Assembly (NCBI RefSeq): GCF_033439725.1
Contig: NW_026944383.1
Coordinates: 6,386,001-6,450,000 of the forward strand
Reading direction: 5' to 3'
Source of the DNA: Neurospora tetraspora
Taxonomy: Eukaryota; Ascomycota; Sordariomycetes; Sordariales; Sordariaceae
DNA: 64,000 nucleotides
The notes beneath the pieces were generated by a model. It had not been told where the DNA came from. It ran no database searches and worked only from the letters and a program-made list of their open reading frames with translations. The position numbers and the translations under genes were made by a program. This document shows, in pieces, positions 33,070 through 43,430 of this stretch. Numbering within the stretch: position 1 is the stretch's first letter; each line of letters begins with the position of its first letter.

Positions 33070-34452
33070 ATGGCTCCGTATATACAGGAGCCGTACATGC
33101 TGTCTAGCTCCGGGTACTGGGTGGTAGATAGGAGGATTGTGATTGCAATACCCAATTCCAGCGACCACATGGATCCACACAGGCTTGCCATTGAATCACC
33201 GAAGCATGGCATCAAACACTCGTTGATGGAGGCGACTGCACCGCTTGATACGGTCCATGACCTATCGTTCGGCGTGGAACTAAAGTTCTTGCTCCCTCTC
33301 CTTGTCCAGGGTGAACGAGATCCGGAACCCGAAGACCACAGAAAGGTCAACATGACACGGCTGAGAGACAGCGAAGCCACTCGGCGGGAACAGATTTATG
33401 AATGCATCGCCAAATCGATAAGCCAAGCGGGAGAGAAGTCGACAACCATCTCTCGAATCACAAAAGATGCAAGCCATGAGCGGGCATTCTGGAAGTCGCA
33501 CTGGATCGTCAAGAAAGCCAACTCGGCCGAACCCACACCAGAGCAAGCCAATCTGGAGGGCTATGTGTGGCTGTCTGTCGAAGTAAGCTCGCCATCACTG
33601 CCAGCCAAGGATGCCGAGACCAAGCATCGGATCGAGGCAGTATTGCGCTCGCTCTTTGCGAACCACCGTCTGGTCGCAAACTACACATGCGAAGTGCACA
33701 TCCACATCGGACGAACAGACGGACAGCCTTTCAGTCTGACCACCTTGAAAAGACTAGGAACGCTGTTGTGGATGGGCGAAGAGCAGATCCGAAGTATCAG
33801 AAATCCAAGGTCGCCCAACTATCACAATGTGTATACGTGGGGGTTCGAGACACGAAAGTACAGTCGCCTGGCTTTGAGGGCTCAAGAACTTGCACTCCGA
33901 GAACATGGGTCGACGACTTGCCAAGACGGTGTGTTGGTCGAAGATTGGCAGGTGGCGGAAGTGCTCGAAACCCATCCGGAAATGCAGACCAAGGACCGAA
34001 AGGCTATCGAGGAGCTGTGGAAAGCAGGATCGCATATGGAGCTGGGACGGTTGTTGTCGGGAGAAAAGAAGCAGTATCGACGACTCGGTTTCAACTTTAG
34101 CGCCTTCGGGTTGGAGGATGAACGGGCGCGGAACAACCCTCGGACCATGGAGTTCCGCATGATGGAAGGAACGACCAACATCAATTACATCCTGGGCTGG
34201 CTGTCCATCTGCAAGGCCTTGACTGAGGTGGCGGTGTTGAGGTCAGACGGTAGGTACCTCATGGTGTTGGATCGGTTGATTGAACAGCGACACGCGCGGT
34301 CACGGTCAGTTGGAGCTCGGCGAGAGACCGTTTCGGAGACGCAGGGGCAGAGATGCGGTCGGGAGTTTCGAGAGATGGTGGATGACCTGGGTGTTCCACG
34401 AGACGTCTATCGAGATCTGGAAGCGAAGGTGACACTGGAAAACGAGGTTTGA
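33070..34452 (+). CDS. Putative fungal amidoligase (Amidoligase_2 family), 460 aa
   Basis: A single exon from an ATG in good context (CCAACATGGCT). Visible motifs match the amidoligase fold related to glutamine synthetase and gamma-glutamylcysteine ligase: FGVELKF near residues 66-72, YVWLSVEVSSP near 165, CEVHIHIG near 207-214, and EFRMMEGT near 361-368. The Glu and His residues of these motifs would bind metal, ATP and the acyl phosphate. Such enzymes make amide or peptide bonds between a carboxylate and an amine; the fungal members have no known substrate. There is no signal peptide, so it is cytosolic or nuclear. The surrounding DNA holds no partner gene such as a protease or amidotransferase. 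Confidence 0.75.
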   Translation: MAPYIQEPYMLSSSGYWVVDRRIVIAIPNSSDHMDPHRLAIESPKHGIKHSLMEATAPLDTVHDLSFGVELKFLLPLLVQGERDPEPEDHRKVNMTRLRDSEATRREQIYECIAKSISQAGEKSTTISRITKDASHERAFWKSHWIVKKANSAEPTPEQANLEGYVWLSVEVSSPSLPAKDAETKHRIEAVLRSLFANHRLVANYTCEVHIHIGRTDGQPFSLTTLKRLGTLLWMGEEQIRSIRNPRSPNYHNVYTWGFETRKYSRLALRAQELALREHGSTTCQDGVLVEDWQVAEVLETHPEMQTKDRKAIEELWKAGSHMELGRLLSGEKKQYRRLGFNFSAFGLEDERARNNPRTMEFRMMEGTTNINYILGWLSICKALTEVAVLRSDGRYLMVLDRLIEQRHARSRSVGARRETVSETQGQRCGREFREMVDDLGVPRDVYRDLEAKVTLENEV

Positions 34453-35035
34453 TTAGCGCGGAGTCGAGACTCGCACAACAGAAGGGAATGAGTGGAAGCA
34501 TAAGTACTACTTAATAGCATTCATGGGCAGGGCTCGGACGGGGAAAGATTTCAATTCGGTTGCATTGGACGTGTAGAGGTAGACGGGAGAAGGTTTGGTC
34601 GCTCCAATTGCGGGAGGAACGAATTGAAAGACATTCGCGCGGCGGACGGGGAAGTACATAGGTCAGGCCTTACACTACGCACGTTCCCCTGTCCGTCAAG
34701 GTCCCCAAGTTGACAGCATGGACCAATCACATTTCAGCTCCTACAACTAAAACAGCCCTACTGCTTATTGACACCGTGCAAGCAGCCATCGTGACATCAT
34801 TCTTCTGTTTACTTTGCAGAGGTCAGTGACGGTTCAATTGATCAAAGAGAAGGAGCCGTTTGCAGAACTCTGCACGTCAAGTGTAGTGTGGTACTCAGCT
34901 CTTACCTCTTGCAGGTCTCTCCCTCTCTCTCTTCTCTCTTCGTGTAATTCTTATCTCCTTCCTTCAACCTTCACCGGAGCGCTGCACCATCTTGTTACCC
35001 TCATCCACTTGTCACTTTCTGACGAACCTATCAAC
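34453..35035. other. Promoter and 5' UTR of the following gene
   Basis: 583 bp with a strongly CT-rich tract at about 34910-34970 (CTCTCCCTCTCTCTTCTCTC), a common feature of highly expressed fungal promoters or 5' UTRs. Confidence 0.5.
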
Positions 35036-36249
35036 ATGGCGCCCACTACCAGAGAGGCTTCCAAGAAGGAGGAGAAGGCTCCCGATGCGGCACCTCCTGC
35101 CTCAGAGGCTGAGCCCGGCTCCAAGCACAAGGCCGATCCTGATACGGAAGGCGCCAGCGAATCGCCCAAGGCCAAGCGGACCAAAACGGAGGTCGCGGAT
35201 GACCAGTCGACGAAGAAAGAAACCGAGGAGACCAAGGGTGCTGGTGCCGAAGCCGAGAAGGCCGAGGGTCAGAGAGAGGAGAAGGATGACCAAGAAGACA
35301 AGAAGAGTGCTGTTGAGCCACACGGTCGAGAGGCCCCCGAAGCTGTGCCGTCCAGTATTCTCGAGAAGGGTATCATCTACTTCTTCTTCCGTGGCCGCGT
35401 CGGCATTGATGAGCCTTCTGCCGTGAATGAGATTGCGCGGAGCTATATTATCCTCCGCCCTATTGAGAAGGACGCCAAGCTTGGAAGCGGTCCCATTGGT
35501 GATGCTGGCAACAGCCGCTTGTGCGCCATCCCGAAGAAGGTGCTCCCCCAGTCTGGCAAGGACAGATGGATCTCGTTCGTTGAGAAGACTGGCGCTTCGT
35601 TTCAGCAGCTTAAGGATGAGTTTTTGGCGTCCAATGACTATGAGACCAAGACAGCAGGTACCAGACACAGTCCCGCCGCAACACCTGTGGCCGAGGGCGT
35701 GTATGCCATCACCAGCACTGGGTCCGATAGCCACCTTGCTTACATTCTCACTTTACCTGAGGAGCTCGGGGAGGTCCAGAAGGAGCTTGGGTTGAAACAG
35801 AAGGGTAGCTTCATCATCAGTACCAGAAACCCAGAGTATCCTGCCCCAGCCAATGCACGTTTACCAAAGGGTCCAGAGTATCCTGAGGAGTGAGTTCCCC
35901 ATGCCATATCATTGACCTGTGACCAGCAAAGCAAATACTAATGATTTTATTCAACAGGGTGCTCAAAGAGTTCCGATCTCTCCGATGGATGTCCACACAG
36001 CCCAAGCACCTCGACTATGTCAATACTCAGTTCCTTCTCGTTGGCGAGTCGTCCGGTGTCGAAAAGGCTCTTGAGCCGCAGAAGGCCGATGAGAAAGAAA
36101 ACAAGGAAACACCTGCTGAGGAGTTGGAGAAGCTTGAGGAGGAGGATTTACAAAGGCTTAAGGGTCTAAGCGATGATGACTCTGGTCGGATCTTTGCGGA
36201 CCTTCAGGTCCACGCTGATGACTATCCCAAGCTTCAGACCACGTTCTGA
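35036..36249 (+). CDS. Nuclear protein of the fungal 'BTB domain transcription factor' family, 381 aa
   Basis: Two exons, 35036-35889 and 35958-36249. Donor GTGAGT and acceptor CAACAG join as GA|G to read PEYPEE-VLKEFRSLRWM. The frame is open upstream, but ATG 35036 (AACATGGCG) follows the CT-rich leader and is preferred. Residues 1-~115 are Lys/Glu-rich with a likely nuclear signal, SPKAKRTKTE. A conserved globular part follows: ILEKGIIYFFFRGRV, IARSYIILRPI, GPIGDAGNSRLCAIPKK, YETKTAGTRH and LPKGPEYPEE. The C-terminus is acidic. Similar ascomycete proteins carry the name 'BTB domain transcription factor', but I see no BTB fold in this sequence, so the functional label is doubtful. Confidence 0.85.
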
Positions 36250-36997
36250 GAGTCGAACTGGAGCAACCCGGACTCGTTGAGGAGCTCCCAGCATCGCCCA
36301 CCCCGCGTGTGTCAGCGTGCTGAAGCCACTTCTGTCGATTCCTCTACCAATTTACAGCATCCAGTAAGGACATCAGCCACTCGAGCCAAACCTGCCCCTG
36401 TCCGTTTCCGCGCCAACTGAGGGGTATCTCCGCCCACGACAACAAATAAGCCCCTAGCTTGCCCCACCTGGGTATCTGTAGGACAGCTTAGACGGGGTGT
36501 CGATTACCACATGCCCCTGACAGGACATGGAGTGTTCTGCGTGTTTCAGGCTTGGGGGAATCCTCGATATAATTCAGGTTTGACCTCACACGGGATATGA
36601 TCCAGTTGCAGAGTTGAGTGTATCGGGAACAAATGTAGCTAGAAGCAAAGTCCACTGTCAAGCACTAATACAAATGAAGTAAACAAGGTAGTCACCCACA
36701 TACCTTTGCTGTGACATTCATACGTGATGTTTGAATTTGTAAGCATATTAAACATTGATCGATTCGTCAACGCGCTTACATATTGCACGAGTGTTGTGGT
36801 AGAACTTGGGCACATCTTGCAAAATGCCGGCATGCATCATAACTACGGTCATTTATCTAACACCTAGTCATAGCGACCCCAACTGCCACAAAAAGCCTCG
36901 GCAACCAGGAGGCAAAAAAGAAAAAAAGAAATGAAGGAAAGAAGAACTTGAGAAATCTGAATCTGAAAGTGATAAAAGCTAAAAGAGAAAAAAGAGA
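36250..36997. other. 3' region and tRNA-Ile flank
   Basis: No gene seen. An A-rich tract just right of 36900 precedes the tRNA 3' end; on the minus strand CTCTTTTTTC (about 36986-36995) is a Pol III terminator. Confidence 0.5.
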
Positions 36998-37093
36998 TGC
37001 CCAATAACAGGATTGAACTGTTGACCTTCGCATTGACTTGATATCAGAAGACTGATATTAGTACGACGCTCTAACCAGCTGAGCTAATCGGGC
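36998..37093 (-). tRNA. tRNA-Ile(AAU) with a 22-nt intron
   Basis: On the minus strand acceptor GCCCGAT pairs with ATTGGGC (one G-U), the D arm is GCTCAGCTGGTTAGAGC, and anticodon stem TCGTA pairs with TGCGA. The loop is CT-AAT-A, followed by an intron (TCAGTCTTCTGATATCAAGTCA) and then A38. The T arm is AACAG-TTCAATC-CTGTT. The mature length is 74 nt. Confidence 0.92.
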
Positions 37094-37703
37094 TTCGTTG
37101 AATTATCCGCCAAAAGCTTCAGCTTATATGCAGCTTAACACAGTCTGTGATTTAGAGTTCGGACTCTCCGTTCTTGACCTCAACGACGATGCATCCTGAG
37201 CCATAGTATCAGATAGTTATGGCACCATAGCCAGATAGTATTTGATAATTCGCTTACCAGTGAGCATAGCTGACAAATGTCTCCTTCCCGGAGTCGAAGG
37301 GTTGAATGTATACGATGATGATTGCTTCGAGGCCACCTCGGACCTCATGATTCTTCAATCCGACTTGTCTGTTCGGACTCATTGTAAACATCAACTTGTG
37401 TGTCTGCCGAAATAGTAGCCTTTCTTAGACATGCACTTGTTCGATTTCAAATCGTGCTTACAAACTCAGCCCATGTGGCTGCCTTGAAGGCCCAGATACC
37501 ATATCACGACATCAGTCGGCCGATAACTTGATACGATAGTACCTGTATATGGATGAGGTTGAGATAGGTAGAAATACCTGATCAAGAAGCTGTTGATGAA
37601 GTTGTGAGCTTCACTCCAAGACGTTACAACAGCCATCCGTTTCTCTTCTAGAACTTCCATCCAACCCTCAACCTCCTCTCTCCTCATCGTCATTCCCACA
37701 AAG
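37094..37703. other. Upstream region of the split hydrolase gene
   Basis: No separate gene seen. CT-rich leader immediately before the ATG at 37704. Confidence 0.5.
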
Positions 37704-38026
37704 ATGCTCGCCAACCTCCCTCCAACCCTCTCCCTCTCCCTCCTAGGGAGTCTCCTCCCCATCTTCATACACCCAACACTCGGCCACAGCATTTCCGCCC
37801 ATACGCCCTCTCACAACTCCCACAACCCACTCTGCACCCCCCTTTCCTTCACCCTCACCGCCACCGCCGAGCACATCTCCCTCGCCTCCCCTCCCGACCC
37901 CACCAACGAAACTGAAATCCTCAGCATCCTCAGCCAAGCCTGGGACGGCACTCTAGTAACCAACGGCACCCAAACCGTCTCCGGCACCTTCACCCTCAAC
38001 GCCATCTACTGCCAGCCTACCCCTTC

Positions 38027-38034
38027 CTCCCACG
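38027..38034. repeat. Left target-site duplication of the hAT MITE (8 bp)
   Basis: CTCCCACG, identical to 38390-38397. Confidence 0.85.
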
Positions 38035-38389
38035 CAGCGCTGGCAACAAATCAAATACTTGGCAAATACAAATAAATACAAATAAATACAGATTCATATT
38101 TGAGTGGGTCAAATCAAATACGACCTCATATTTATTTGCGTATTTGTCCGCCTTCTTGGCACCCCTAACAGAACTTTTTTAGTGATAAAAAGTGTCCATT
38201 TTGGCTACGTACCGGACTTCGGAAGACGGATCGAAGTCAGGGTTAGGGTTGGCCGTAGGCCTACTTGTTTTGGCAAATCGTCAAATAAATACAAATAAAT
38301 ACAAATCAAATCAAATACGACCTCATATTTGACCCACTCAAATAAATATGAGGTCGTATTTGATTTGATTTGATTTATTGCCAGCGCTG
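38035..38389 (+). mobile_element. Non-autonomous hAT-type MITE, 355 bp
   Basis: Terminal inverted repeats start CAGCGCTGGCAA-AAATCAAAT at both ends (~22 bp, one mismatch). The 8-bp sequence CTCCCACG flanks it at 38027-38034 and 38390-38397. TIRs beginning CAG and 8-bp duplications define the hAT superfamily. The interior has AAATACAAAT-type subterminal repeats and a large palindrome around CGACCTCATATTTGACCC (38319-38360), repeated near 38083-38138. There is no coding capacity. Confidence 0.88.
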
Positions 38390-38397
38390 CTCCCACG
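38390..38397. repeat. Right target-site duplication of the hAT MITE (8 bp)
   Basis: CTCCCACG, identical to 38027-38034. Confidence 0.85.
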
Positions 38398-39517
38398 AAA
38401 ACGAAAATAAAAATGAGAATAAAGATGTCCTCCAAATCCTCCTCCACGGCGCCACCTACAACAAAACCATGTGGTCCGGCTACGGTTTTGGGTATCCCTA
38501 TGACTGGCAGTCCTACGCGACCAGCCCTTCGCAAGGTTACCACACCCTTGCCCTCGACCGGCTTTCGCACGGGGAGAATGACCCGCGCGGTCTTGATCCG
38601 TTGAATAACGTCCAGATGCCGTTGCAGACGGAGCTTTTGCATCAGCTTATTTCCATGGTCAAAACCAACACTACCTCTTCAAAGACCAACCCACTGGGTA
38701 AAACCTTCCCCAAAATCGTCCTCGTCGGGCACTCCCTAGGCTCCTACCTCTCCATCGCCCTCGCCCGTTCCTACCCCCTCGACGCGTCCGCCCTAGTCCT
38801 CACAGGCTACAGCTCCCGTCAAAACACCTTGCACGTGCGATCCGCTCCCTGGGTATCCGCGCCCCTCGTCTTCCCTGACCGGTTCTCATCTACTCTTTAC
38901 CACCACAACCTAGAGTACCTAACCGTCGCCACTTTGGAAGGCCGGGAGAAAGGGTTCTACGACAACGCCACCGATGCTGCCGGTAGAACATACGATCCAG
39001 AGCTGGCGAGGACGGATTATGAATACTCGGATGCGAGCACGCTGGGGGAGTTGGTGAGTTCGGGGGATTGGGGACGTGGTGCGGAGGAGTTTAGGGGTGC
39101 GGTGTTGGTGGCGACGGGACAGAGGGATTGGGTTATGTGTAGCCCGCCGGAGGAGAGTTGTGTGAGGAGGTTGAGGGAGACAGGGAAGACTTTCCCGAGG
39201 GCGAGGAGGTATGAAATTTGGGCGCCCGAGGAGACGGGACATGATTTGACGCTGAGTTATTCGGCGGGGGAGACGTTGAGGGTGGTTCATGAGTTTTTGG
39301 GGAGGGAGGTTTGAGGGACTACTTACTTGGACACGGACATTAGACGGAGGAGGGAACAACAGGTGAACACTGGGGTAGATGGACGATTGGGTAAGCGTGA
39401 GCGGAGTATGGATTGTGAAGTATCTCGGTATTTGTCCGTGTCAAGTTATACGTCCTTTGCCTCGCTCTTTGTTCACCAAATTCTCCTCGCTCCGCACACC
39501 TCTTCTTCGTACTGCCA

Positions 39518-42043
39518 CTAGTCAACAACACCTTGCGGCAAGATAGCAACATAATCCAACGGTGCCAACTCGTTCCCGTCAGCCAGTCCCGTAATCTTCA
39601 ACACATTCCCCTTCTGGATCTGGACATCACGAATCGTAACCCTCGTAGCTGAGTGTCCATCAAGCTTTGTAGAGAAAGTATGGCCCAGCTTATCCTCCAG
39701 ATCCCCAGCCCACTCGAGCAACAACTTCCCATTGAGGAACGCCTTGTAGCGCGCCTTACCACCTATCAAGTCAAAGTAGTTGATAGCAATATCATACTTG
39801 CCCGAGTCAAAGTTAAGTTTCATGGTAGCTTCTCCCGAAGTGTTGTTGGAAACAAGAACCACAGCAGTCAAATTCGAAGCCGTCTCAACTGGGTTGACGC
39901 CGGTAAGCTTGTAGTTCTTCAACGTCATGGTCTCTGCCTCAATCCTGTATTCATGCCTCCCCACGCGACCGGCTCCGTCCGGGATGCCGGAGAGGTTATA
40001 GTAGAATTGACAAATGGAATCGCGCCAGACAATGGAGTGACCAGCTTGGTAGCGGAGGCGGAAGAGAACGTCATTGAAGCGCTCGGTGTCAATCTTCTTC
40101 CGAAGTGACTCCCATGCAATAGGGAATGTCTGTGCTGTTTCGGCACCGGCGTAGTGAGCATCGTAAAAGTGCTGGATCACTGACTTGCCGGACTTGAGGA
40201 CGTGCGTGTAGTTGACGTGGTGGAACCAGAGGATGAGTTCTTCCGGAGTGGTCTCGATGCTCTCGAACTTCTCGGCTACTTCGGCGGGATATTGACCGGA
40301 GAACCCGGTGCCTGTGGAAACCGTTCTGTCCATGCCGATCCCGTAATGGTCTGCACGTGTCCATTGTCCCCAGCCGTTGTTGTCCTGCGACGCAGGGTTT
40401 GGGCCGTAGTGGGTGTACAAGATATCGGTCAATGTCTGGATACCGAGGTTGCCTGTGTAGTTTTCGTAGGCTGGCCATGACGCCATGGATATCTCCGTTA
40501 TGACCCCAAGCACAAGAGGGTCTGAGCCGAACGTGAGTCGAGTCCAGTCTTCAAGTAGAGCTTGCGGGTCTTGGGTGGGATCCCAAGCCAGACGGCCGTA
40601 GGCATACAAGTTCGACATGGCCAAATGACTCCCTAGCCATGTGGTGTTGGTTCCAACATTGACGACACCAGCATAGCCACCACGCTTGTTGCTAAACCGA
40701 CGGCCGGCAACAACATCACGGACACGTGACGGTTGGTCATCAGCACGAAGGTCGAAATCCAGGATAGTCTTCCACAGCGGTGCAACATAAACAAGATGGC
40801 TCTGCTGGCCCAAGTATTCCTGAGTGATCTGAAGTTCTATCGCGGTGTTTGTCTGGGGTATGTTGGCGAACAAAGGCGATGCTGGCTCCCGAACCTGAAA
40901 GTCGATGGGCCCATACTTTATCTGCACGACAACGTTGTCCAAGAACTGTCCGTCAAGCCCCTTGAAGAACTCAACAGCATGTTTTCCGCGATCGGCTTTG
41001 AGGTCGGCTGGGTTGATGTGGTTGTCATAGACAAAGGCCCGGAACATAACAATGCCGCCATGTGGTTGCACAGCTTTAGCGAACAAGTTTGCACCGTCTG
41101 CCAGCGTGCGGTTGTAGGTCAATGGTCCTGGTTGCCCTTCCGAATTCGCCTTGACCAGATAGCCTGCCATGTCGGGAATGCGCTTGTAGAGGCGATTCGT
41201 CTTGTCGGTCCACCAGGAGATCACCGATTGATCGAGGGGATCGAATGTTGCCAGCCCTCCCAGTGTCTGGGGTGACGCAAAGTTTAGTGATATGCCAACC
41301 TGTACACCGTACGGGCGCATCGCGTCTGCTATACGGCCCAGCCCATCGATATTGGCATTGGTGAGTAAGTTCGCATTGGCGTTGACGTTGTTGACAATGA
41401 TGCCATTGATGCCTATGGAAGCGAGTAGCCGAGCATATTGAGAGACCCTGTTGAGGTTTTTGGGAATCGCGTTGTTGCTGAAGAAGATGGAAGGGCCCGC
41501 AAAACCGCGCTCAATACTGCCGTCCATGTTATCCCACTGATTCACCCATCTAATTGGGGCGTCTGGGTTCGACACCAAGTCGGCATCAGAGAACCTTCCT
41601 TGAGCAATTCTCGAGAGATAGTCGAAGGCTCCGTACAAGGCACCTCGCTCGGTCTGACCAAGGATGACCACATTTCCTGCTCTTATGCGAAGAAGATAGC
41701 CATCATCAGCCAGAGTTGCGGCAGCTTCGACATCCCCTTTCTGTCTGCCGTTGAAATCTCCGGTTGTAGCGACCAAGATGGTTGACCCTATATACTCGTC
41801 GGGTTCGTGGTAGAGGGGAAGAGTCTGGTTGAGGATGCTCTTGATGCCGGCTTGTAGCTCCTGTCCAGCGGTGTAAATGGGGCTAGTCTTGTTGGAGCTC
41901 AAAGCCATGATAGCACCCGGTAATCGAAGGTTCGAAGGGCGCTGATCGTTGGGAAGGGGGGCATATCGTAGCCAGCTGTTGATACCGTTCTCGATCGCCG
42001 AAACCGCGGCCGGGAAGGCCAAAAGTCCCCAGGAAACCCGCAT
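39518..42043 (-). CDS. aguA: Secreted GH67 alpha-glucuronidase, 841 aa
   Basis: A single exon. The signal peptide is MRVSWGLLAFPAAVSA, cleaved before IENGINSW. The sequence follows the GH67 layout: an N-terminal hexosaminidase-like domain (~20-130), a TIM barrel from WVNQWDNMDGSIERG (~165) through QITQEYLGQQSHLVY (~405), then the helical C-terminal domain and a beta-rich end. The length equals that of known fungal AguA enzymes. It removes 4-O-methyl-glucuronic acid from the non-reducing ends of xylo-oligosaccharides during plant biomass breakdown. It is convergent with the split hydrolase (203 bp between stops) and divergent from the protoglobin gene. Confidence 0.95.
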   Translation of the reverse strand: MRVSWGLLAFPAAVSAIENGINSWLRYAPLPNDQRPSNLRLPGAIMALSSNKTSPIYTAGQELQAGIKSILNQTLPLYHEPDEYIGSTILVATTGDFNGRQKGDVEAAATLADDGYLLRIRAGNVVILGQTERGALYGAFDYLSRIAQGRFSDADLVSNPDAPIRWVNQWDNMDGSIERGFAGPSIFFSNNAIPKNLNRVSQYARLLASIGINGIIVNNVNANANLLTNANIDGLGRIADAMRPYGVQVGISLNFASPQTLGGLATFDPLDQSVISWWTDKTNRLYKRIPDMAGYLVKANSEGQPGPLTYNRTLADGANLFAKAVQPHGGIVMFRAFVYDNHINPADLKADRGKHAVEFFKGLDGQFLDNVVVQIKYGPIDFQVREPASPLFANIPQTNTAIELQITQEYLGQQSHLVYVAPLWKTILDFDLRADDQPSRVRDVVAGRRFSNKRGGYAGVVNVGTNTTWLGSHLAMSNLYAYGRLAWDPTQDPQALLEDWTRLTFGSDPLVLGVITEISMASWPAYENYTGNLGIQTLTDILYTHYGPNPASQDNNGWGQWTRADHYGIGMDRTVSTGTGFSGQYPAEVAEKFESIETTPEELILWFHHVNYTHVLKSGKSVIQHFYDAHYAGAETAQTFPIAWESLRKKIDTERFNDVLFRLRYQAGHSIVWRDSICQFYYNLSGIPDGAGRVGRHEYRIEAETMTLKNYKLTGVNPVETASNLTAVVLVSNNTSGEATMKLNFDSGKYDIAINYFDLIGGKARYKAFLNGKLLLEWAGDLEDKLGHTFSTKLDGHSATRVTIRDVQIQKGNVLKITGLADGNELAPLDYVAILPQGVVD

Positions 42044-43430
42044 CTTGCTGAAGTGACTTGCTGTTCCGGTCTCTGATCGGATCTCAACTCCTGTGCCAAG
42101 ACTGATCTGGTCTAAACGGACATCTCGATGATCTAGCGGAGATCATCCGCACTGATATATGCGGCGGAGGCATCGTGGTCGCTTTTCCTCCACCTCGGTC
42201 CCCATCATATATCGATGTTGCATCGAAGGACCCCGCTGCTCTGGAGCTGCTTTACCGGGAGCTCCAGGAGGGGATTATATGAAAGTTCGAGTCTAGGTCG
42301 TTCGTCGATCAGCCTGAATAGGAGGCTCCTGCGACTTCGGTCGTCGATCCTCGGTATAGCATTCGGCGGTGTTGACTTGTCATTGGTGGCATTTTACCCT
42401 AATTAGTCCGTACTGCGTTCAAGGTAGCAGCGAGCCCCGGGATCCGGACCGTGATCGTATCTCTGGAGTATTCGCAGATCTCTTTGAGTGCTGACAGGAG
42501 TTTAAATCTATTTCTGGCATGTCTGATCTTCTTGCGGCAATCTAGTCAGGACATGTCAATATGCTGTAGCGGGAAGGGACGCTGACCTGCAGCCTCAAGG
42601 GCAGCTTGATGGACGACATTCTGAAGAATGGCAGCATCTTGGGAGACTTTGCGGAGGCGGAATGAACGATACCGAACAACTATCGGGAGGCGGTTGCGAG
42701 GACATGACATTCCCCGACTATTTTCGAGTTTGAAAACATCCGGGCGGCGAGTTGCGAAAGACAAAGTTGGAGGTGTCGGACAAAGTCGGAAGCAGCGCTT
42801 TACGAGCAGCGAGGGAGATGCCGGTTCAAGAAACCGCAATATCGCGAGTTTTTTGAGTCCAGGCGCGGCCCGAAGAAACAAACGTCTTCCGTCACGGGTT
42901 CCGACTGTAATAATCCTTTTGACCGTGCAGTGTTTTGTAGGCAGTTTCCTACGGGACGAGAAACACAAGATGGGGTGATGTTCGTTGATGGGGCCGGGAA
43001 CCTCGAACATGGCGTGACAATCGAACCACTCGGGAAGGCGCATTGTGCTGTCCCACGAGAAGCAGGTACCTTTGGCGCTCGCATCACCATGGCATTTCGA
43101 CCTTCAAAAACACCATTTGTCCTTCTAGCTTCTGATGGTTCACAGATCGCATTCTCCTCTCCAATAATCTGGAGTTTATATACCCATTATTTGATTTATG
43201 GTTGACTTGTTTATCTGAGTTCCTCGTGGACATCAAGGTTCCCCGCTAACACTTATACCCGCCCCGCCCCCACCACGAGTTTCACCAGCAGCTCAGCACT
43301 GACTGACTGTAGTCTCGGAACATCAATACTTCGCCAGACGTGTTTCTTTCTTATTCTTCCACTTCTTTGAAATATTCCAGGAAACACATCGATATATCTT
43401 CTTGGCTTGTAGAAACAACAGCCAGTCACA
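42044..43430. other. Divergent upstream region of alpha-glucuronidase and protoglobin genes
   Basis: 1.4 kb with no gene supported. It contains one possible xylanase-regulator site (see 42393-42399) and GC-rich stretches. Confidence 0.5.
42393..42399 (-). promoter_or_regulatory. Possible XLR-1/XlnR-type site (GGGTAAA)
   Basis: GGGTAAA on the minus strand, 350 bp upstream of the alpha-glucuronidase start, fits the GGNTAAA consensus reported for XlnR-family activators of xylan-degradation genes. A single 7-bp match can occur by chance. Confidence 0.2.

Larger units (their letters stand above)
37704..39314 (+). pseudogene. Secreted alpha/beta hydrolase gene interrupted by a hAT-type MITE
   Basis: The 5' part (37704-38034) encodes a hydrophobic signal sequence (MLANLPPTLSLSLLGSLLPIF) and the N-terminal strand region. 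The 3' part (38398-39314) encodes the alpha/beta hydrolase core: oxyanion region LLHGATYN, the nucleophile elbow GHSLGS (Ser codon at 38733), an Asp candidate in LDRLSHGEND, and the C-terminal His in TGHDLTLSY. A 355-bp element with an 8-bp duplication sits between them. Without it the two parts join in one frame (415 codons). The insertion adds 363 bp, a multiple of three, but brings a stop at 38073, so translation ends after ~123 residues without the catalytic Ser. I see no splice pair that would remove it. The substrate class is unknown (lipase/esterase-like). Confidence 0.82.

Noticed and set aside
35102-35734. 210-codon minus-strand frame
   Set aside because: Antisense shadow of the well-supported nuclear protein gene at 35036-36249.
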